NCBI GenBank assembly: GCA_028095005.1
Contig: CM051459.1
Span: 256,604,229 to 256,668,228 of the forward strand
DNA: 64,000 bases
DNA from: Rhynchospora pubera
Taxonomy: Eukaryota > Streptophyta > Magnoliopsida > Poales > Cyperaceae
Reading direction: 5' to 3'
Shown here: positions 57,211 to 64,000 of the stretch, piece after piece
Position numbering within the stretch: position 1 is the first letter of the stretch
Layout of the letters: each line of letters begins with the position of its first letter
Position numbers and translations under genes: made by a program
Notes under the pieces: generated by a model
The model's database searches: none
Seen by the model: only the letters and a program-made list of their open reading frames with translations
What the model was told of the DNA's origin: nothing

Positions 57211-58813
57211 TAGGGGTGAGCAAAAAACTCGTAACTCGTGAGTTACTCGAACTCGACTCGAAAAAAACTCGTTGGTAACTCGAGTTAACAAGACTCGAGT
57301 TATTTAAACTCGAGTTGTGCTAACTCGTGAGTTTTATTTGCTGAGTTCGAGTTAGGCCCAACTCAACTCGGCCCAACTCGAGTTAACAATATATACAGGC
57401 CTGTAGTAAAATTATATCAGTTTATAGCCCGAAAAAGGCCCCAAATATCTCTCCCATTCCAAATTTCCAATGCACAGTGAGGCAGCACAGCACAAGTACG
57501 CCTCTTTAGACTTACCTTCTTCGTCTAACCCTAGTTTCTCACTCGCCGCTTCCACACTCGCTAGACGACTACACCTCCCCACCCCACTGATGGATCGCCA
57601 CTTCCTCTCACTCCGTCACTCCCCACCGGAAACAAAGTACTAGATTTCGAGCAGTAGAATCTCTCTTCAATTTAGACAACGCAACTCTCTCGGCAGTAGA
57701 ATTTTCAAACAACCGACCCCTTTTCTTCCTTCTCTTAAAATCAAGGTCAGTCCCTCTCTTATCTGATCTCTCTTTCGAGTGATACTTAAAGAGTAGGAAT
57801 TTTATGAAATATAAATTCAAATTTTGACCTTCTTTGGTACGCAGAATGGGGATAAACACTCGTGTGTGGAACTGGGGTCTCCCGGTATACTAGCATAAAT
57901 AAAGAAAAGTAGGCACCAAAACTATTGCAGTAGAAAGAAAGGGCTTGTCCTTTTTCCAAAGCCAGTGGAATGACTTTTCATATTTAGGAGTAGATCGGAT
58001 ATATTTTTTCAATTAGGAGTCAAATAAATAGGTAATTAGACATCGAAACAGTACAAAGAAACAACATCCTCGATATAGGTTCCTGTCCTCTAGACTAAGT
58101 AAGAAAGCTAGAAAGGTACTGATGGCAAAAAGAAACAGCATCCTCGATATAGGTTCCTGTCTTCTCCACAAAAAGTATCGTGTAATTAAAGTATGCAAAT
58201 ATATGTGTGTGTTTTGTCTACTAACTTTTAATATTGTCTACTAACTCTACATATATCATATATGTGTGTGTTTTGTCTTCTATCGTTAGCTTCATGACAT
58301 TATTTTATTTCGTTAATGAACAAAAATGTAATCCAATTGTTTGTAGTAGTAGTAGTCATTTTGTTTGTAGTATGTATAGCTTAATCTGAATATTTTTTTA
58401 TTCATTGTAGGATGTCTTCTCAGCCAATTGAAGTTGATGGGAATTCTTCAGATGAAGATCATGATGAGAGCCAAAGCGGTGAAATAGAAGAGGAAGGGGA
58501 TGCAGTTGATACAGGGGCTATTGATGAGCCTAATGAAGCAAAATCTGGTCGTAAGAGGAAGTCTACAGTTTGGGATTATTTTGTCGATGTTGAAGTGAAT
58601 GAGAAAGGAAAAATGGTGCCAAAAGTTCAGTGCAAGCATTGCAATAAAAAATACAAGCATGTCTCAGGAGGACCCACAACAACTCTCAAGCGGCATATTG
58701 AATCTAAATGCCCTAAGTTACGAAAGATACAGGGCAAAACACAAGGTATGATCAATTTTGAACCTCAAGAGAATGTAAGCCTGCCGGTGGCTTTGTGTGG
58801 AGTTTATGATCCC
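57211..58813 (+). mobile_element. hAT element, 5' part, inserted in satellite
   Basis: Begins TAGGGGTGAGC at 57211, exactly after the satellite word tactcaaaac, and shares its first 50 bases with the MITE at 3021. After an ACTCGAGTT-rich end region comes a 5' leader, a likely leader intron (donor AAG|GTCAGT at 57746, acceptor ...TTGTAG at 58410) and the start of a BED zinc-finger transposase gene. The element stops near 58813, where satellite resumes at a different phase of the monomer; the right end and right target duplication are missing. A 34-bp direct repeat (gaaacaacatcctcgatata) occurs at about 58058 and 58131. Confidence 0.87.
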
Positions 58814-59107
58814 ATGAAGCGATTTTGCATTCATTTTAAGTCATTTGTTCACAATAATCTATATTTATGCCCTTTATATAGTCTTGAATATGTTTATGAG
58901 GTCAAATATAAAAAAATTTGGTCTATACATTGTAATTATTCACATAATGTGCAGATTTCACAAATTCTAAGTGTATTTGAGCATTTTAAGCAATTTTGCA
59001 TTCATTTTAAGTCCTTTGATCACAATAATCTATATTTAAGCTCTTTATATAGTTTAGAATATGTTTATGAACTCACTTATTCTAAACAATTGGACTATAC
59101 ATTGTAA
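58412..59107 (+). pseudogene. Truncated hAT transposase with BED finger, fused to satellite frame
   Basis: Residues 1-134 are transposase-derived: an acidic N-terminus (SSDEDHDESQSGEIEEEG), a basic GRKRKS block at 46-51 and a BED zinc finger with W54, C74, C77, H95 and C100 (WDYFVDV ... CKHC ... RHIESKC). This DNA-binding finger opens hAT transposases of the RICESLEEPER/DAYSLEEPER type. The hAT catalytic and dimerisation regions are absent. From residue 135 (KRFCIHFKSF) the frame continues into about 1.7 satellite monomers and stops at 59105-59107. The chimera follows the truncation and is unlikely to be a functional protein. Confidence 0.85.
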
Positions 59108-62100
59108 TTATTCTCATAATATACAGAGTTTACAATTTTTGTGTATATTTGAGCATTTCAAATGATTTTGTATTCATTTTAAGTCGTTTGACCACAGTAA
59201 TCTATATTTATGATCTTTATATTGTTTAGAATATGTTTATAAACTAAGTTATTCAAAACGATTGGATTATACATTGTAATCACGCACATAATGTGCATAT
59301 TTTAAAGATTCTGAGTATATTGTAGTATTTCAAGCGATGTTGCATTCATTTTGATTTATTTGATCAAAATAATCTCTATTTAAGCTCTTTATATAGTCTA
59401 TAATATGTTTATGATATTAATTATTCAAAACGATTGGATTATACATTGTAATTATTCACATAATGTGCATATTTTACAGATTCTAAGTTTCTTTGAACAT
59501 TTCAATCGATTTTCCATTCATTTTAAGTCATCCGATCACAATAATCTGTATTTAAGCTCTTCATATTGTCTAGAATATGTTTATGAGCTCACATATTCAA
59601 AACGATTGGATTATACATTGTAATTATTCACATAATGTGCAGATTTTTCGGATTCTTAGTATATTTAAGCATTTCAAGAAATTTTACATTCATTTTAAAT
59701 CATTTGATCACAATCATCTATATTTAAGATCTTTATATTGTCAATAATATGTTTATAAACTCACTTATTCTAAACAATTGCATTATACATTGTAATTACG
59801 CACATAATATGTAGATTTTATGGATTCTAAGTATATTTGAGCATTTCAAGTGATTTTTCATTTATTTAAGTCATTTGATCACAATAATCTATAATTAAGC
59901 TCTTTATAAAGTCTAGAATATGTTTATGAGTTCAATTATTCAAAATGATTGGATTGTAAATCGTAATTATTCACATAATATACAGCTTTTACAGATTCTG
60001 AGTATATTGGAGCATTTCAAGCGATTTTGCATTCATTTTAAGTCATTTGATCACAATAATGTATATTTAAGCTTTTTATATTGTCTAGAATATCTTTATG
60101 ATATCACTTATTCAAAACGATTGGACATATATTGTAATTATGCAAATAATTTTCAGATTTTAATGTTTCTGAGTATATTTGAGCATTTCAAGCGATTTTG
60201 CAATAATTTTAAGTCCTTTGATCACAATAATTTATATTTAAGCATTTTATATTGTGTAGAATATGTTTATTAGCTCAATTATTCAAAATGATTGGATTAT
60301 ACATTGTAATTATTCACATATTATTCATATTTTACAGGTTCTAAGTATATTTGAACATTTGAAGAGATTTTGCATTCATTTTAAGTCATTTGGTCACAAT
60401 AATCTATATTTATGCTCTTTATTTAGTCTAGAATATATTTATGAGGTCAATAATTTCTAAAATATTGGTTTATACATTGTAATTATTCACATAATGTGCA
60501 GATTTGACAAACTCTAAGTATATCTGAGCATTTTAAGCGATTTTGCATTCATTTAAGTCATTTGATCACAATAATCTATATTTAAGCTCTTTGTATAGTT
60601 TAGAATATGTTTATGAACTCACTTATTCCAAACGATCGGATTATACATTATAATTATTCGCATAATAAACGGATTTTACAATTTTTTTGTATATTTGAGT
60701 ATTTCAAACGATTTTGTATTCATTTTAAGCCATTTGATCACAGTAATCTATATTTATGATCTTTATACAGTTTAGAGTATATTTCTGAAATATAAGTTAT
60801 TAACAACGATTGGATTATACATTTTAATTGCACACATAATGTGCAGATTTTAAAGATTCTGAGAATATTTGAGCATTTCAAGCTATTTTACATTCGTTTT
60901 AAGTGATTTGATCACAATAATATATATTTAAGCTCTTTATTTTATCTAGAATATTTTTATGATATAACGTATTCAAAACGATTGGATTATACATTGTAAT
61001 TGTGCACATAATATGCAAATTTGAAAGATTCTGAGTATATTTGAGCATTTCAAGCGATTTTGCATTCATTTTAATTAATTTGATCTCAATAATCTATATT
61101 TAACCCATTTATATAGTCTAGAATATGTTTATGAACTCAATTATTCTAAACGATTTGATTATACATTGTAATTACGCACATAATTTGCAGATTTTACAGA
61201 TTCTGAGAAGATTTGAACATTTCAAGCGATTTTACATTCATTTTAAGTCAACTGTTCACAATAATCTATATTTAAGCTCCCTTTATAAAGTCTCGAATAT
61301 GTTTATGAACTCACTTGTTTAAAAAGATTGGATTATACATTGTGATTATGCACATAATGTACAGATTTTACAGATTCTTAGTATTTCGAGTATTTCAAGT
61401 GATTTTGCATTAATTTTAAGTTATTTGATCACAATAATGTATATTTAAGATCTATATATTATCTAGAATATATTTATGATCTCAATTTTTCAAAACGATA
61501 GGATATATATTGTAATTATTCACATAATGTGTTGATTTTAAATATTTTTGGTAAATTTGAGTATTTCAAACGATTTTGCATTCATTTTAAGTCATTTGAT
61601 CACAATAAAATGTATTTATACTTTTTATATAGTATAGAAATATTCTTATGAACTTATTTATCCAAAACGATTGGATTATACATTTTAATTATTCATATAA
61701 TATGCATTTTTTACAAATTCTAAGTATATTTGAGTATTTTAAGCGATTTTGCAATCATTTTAAGTCATTTGATCGTAATAATCAATATTTAACCTCTTTA
61801 TTTTGTCTAGAATATGTTTATAATATAATTTATTCAAAACAATTGGATTATACATTGTAATTATACACATTATGTGCAGATTTGAAAGATTCTGAGTATA
61901 TTTGAGAATTTCAACCTATTTTGCATTAATTTTAAGTCAATTGATCACAATAATCTATATTTAAACTCTTTATATAGTATAGAATATATTTATGAACTCA
62001 TTTATCCAAAACGATCAGATTATACATTCTAATTATTCACATAATGTGCAGATTTTACAGATTCAGAGTATATTTGAGGATTTCAAGTGATTTTGTATTC

Positions 62101-64000
62101 ATTTTAAGCGATTTGATCACAGTAATATAAATTTAAGCTCTTTATTTTGTCTACAATATGTTCATGATATAACTTACTCAAAACGATTTGATTATACATT
62201 GTAATTATGCACATTATGTGCAGATTTGAAAGATTATGAGTATATTTAAGCATTTCAAGCAATTGTTTTATCACAATAAGCTATATTTATGATTTTTATA
62301 TAGTTTGGAATATGTTTATGAACTCACTTATTCAAAACAATTAGATTATGCATTGTATTTATTCACATAATCTGCGGATTTTACAGATTCTGAGTATATT
62401 TGAGTATTTGAAGCGATTTTGCTTTCAGTTTAAGTCATTTGATCAAATTAATCTATATTTAAGCTCTTTATATAGTCTTGAATAAAGTTTTGTACTCACT
62501 TATTCAAAAAATATTGTATTATAAATTGTAATTATGCATAAAATGTGTAGATTTTACAGATTCTGAGTATATTTGAGCATTTCAAGTGATTTTGCATAAT
62601 TTTAAGTCATTTGATCACAATAATGTATATTTAATCTCTTTATATTGTCTAGAATATATTTATGATCTTAATTTTTCAAAATGATTGGACTATACATTGT
62701 AATTATTCACATAATGTGCATATTTTACAGATTCTGAGTATATTTGATCAATTCAAGCGATTTTGCAATCATTTTAATTCATTTGATCACAAATAATCTT
62801 TATTTATGCTCTTTATTTAGTCTAGAATATGTTTATGAGGCCAATTATTCAAAACGGTTGGATTATACAATGTAATTATTCACATAATATGGATATTTTA
62901 CAGGTTCTAATTATATTTGAACATTTTAAGCGATTTTCCATTCATTTTAAGTCATTTGATCACAACAATCAATATTAAACTTCTTTATATTGTTTATAAT
63001 TTGTTTGTGAACTCACTTATTGAAAATGATTGGATTATAAATTGTAATTATTCACATAATATATGAATTTTACAGATTTTGAGTATATTTGAGCATTTCA
63101 AGCGATTTTTACATTCATTTTAAGTCATTTGACCACAGTAATCTATATTTATGATCTTTATATAGTTTAGAATATGTTTCTGAACTAAGTTATTCAAAAA
63201 GATTGGATTATACATTGTAATTATGCACATAATGTGTAGATTTTAAAGATTCTGAGTATATTGGAGCATTTCAAGCGATTTTGCATTCATTTTAAGTTAT
63301 TTTGATCACCATAATCTATATTTAACCTCTTTATATAGTCTAGAATATGTTTATGAGCTCAAATTGTAATTATTTACATAATGTTCATATTTTACATATT
63401 CTAAATTTATTTGAGCGTTTCAATCGATTTTGCATTCATTTTAAGTTATTTGATGACATTAATCTACATTTAAACTCTTTATATAGTCTAGAATAGTTTA
63501 TGAGCACACATATTCAAAACTATTGGATTATACATTGTAATTATTCACGTAATGTGCAGATTTTATGGATTCTGGGTATATTTAAGCATTTCAAGCGATT
63601 TTGCATTAAATTAATGTCATCTGATGACAATAATCTATATTTATACTCTTTATATAGTTTAGAATATATTTACGAACTAACTTATTCAAAATGATTGGAT
63701 TATACATAATAATTTTTCACATAATTTGCATATTTTACAGATTCAAGTATATTTGAGCATTTCAGGCAAATTTACATTATTTTAAGTTATGTGATCACAA
63801 TAATCTATATTTATGCCCTTTATATAGTCTATAATATGTTTATGAGGCCAATTATGCAAAACGATTGGTTTATACTTTGTAATTATTCACATAATGTGTA
63901 TATTTTACAGATTCTAAATTTTTTTGAGTATTTCAATTGATTTTACATTCATTTTAAGTTATTTGATGACAAGAATCTACATTTAAACTCTTTATATAGT
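58814..64000. repeat. 172-bp satellite array, right block, continues beyond window
   Basis: About 30 further monomers, same sequence family and orientation as the left block. Spacing of attcaaaacg at 59251, 59423 and 59595 gives exactly 172 bp. The order of monomer variants seen on the left (tttctgaactaag type, then ttctaagttt type, then tatttaagcatttc type) recurs at 59.2-59.7 kb and 63.2-63.6 kb. Occasional deletions occur, for example in the monomer near 63360. No other element is seen inside it. Confidence 0.95.

Noticed and set aside
54482..63694. Many 60-117 codon frames in the satellite
   Set aside because: The same monomer repeated; frame shifts every 172 bp, so these are not separate genes.
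54297..64000. CRISPR-like regular repeats
   Set aside because: The repeats are contiguous 172-bp monomers without unique spacers, in plant nuclear DNA.

Overview
The window is nuclear DNA of a flowering plant, most likely a eudicot. It has intron-containing genes with GT-AG junctions, A+T-rich intergenic DNA, CT-rich 5' leaders, and Copia, CACTA, hAT, PIF/Harbinger-like, Mutator-like, LINE and SINE sequences plus a long satellite array. The sequence alone does not identify the species.

Only two genes look intact and ordinary. A GAUT11-type galacturonosyltransferase gene lies on the + strand at 7201-10602 (two exons, 535 aa). An ACR-type four-ACT-domain protein gene lies on the - strand at 27067-30005 (eight coding exons, 444 aa). 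I find no sign that they work together. The weaker gene candidates are a DUF295-like F-box fragment near 15.6 kb, a promoter-like segment near 13.25 kb, an unrecognised minus-strand spliced candidate at 36.07-37.15 kb, and a gene start near 53.6 kb that runs into satellite DNA.

Layout: 1-5441 is the 3' part of a decayed Copia retrotransposon with a complete 3' LTR and a nested hAT MITE. 5.4-31 kb holds the two genes among many MITEs, including a 1.73-kb fold-back element at 23058-24788, and a tRNA-derived SINE at 25.6 kb. 31.7-33.1 kb is a Mutator-like non-autonomous element carrying a second fold-back element. 37464-46536 is a full-length CACTA (En/Spm) element with matching 3-bp target duplications. 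It carries a TNP2-type transposase pseudogene and a second multi-exon gene that ends in a Ulp1-like cysteine protease domain; both are broken by point lesions. 48-51.5 kb is a MITE cluster. 51.8-53.1 kb is a 5'-truncated LINE. From 54.3 kb to the window end lies a satellite of about 172 bp per monomer with traces of a seven-monomer higher-order repeat. It is interrupted at 57211-58813 by the 5' part of a larger hAT element whose first 50 bp are identical to the MITE at 3021.

No novel defence, biosynthetic or regulatory system is evident. The most informative structures are the CACTA element with its Ulp1-like gene, the hAT MITE and its larger relative in one window, the repeated tryptophan-to-stop lesions in transposon genes, and the satellite with its chimeric open frame.
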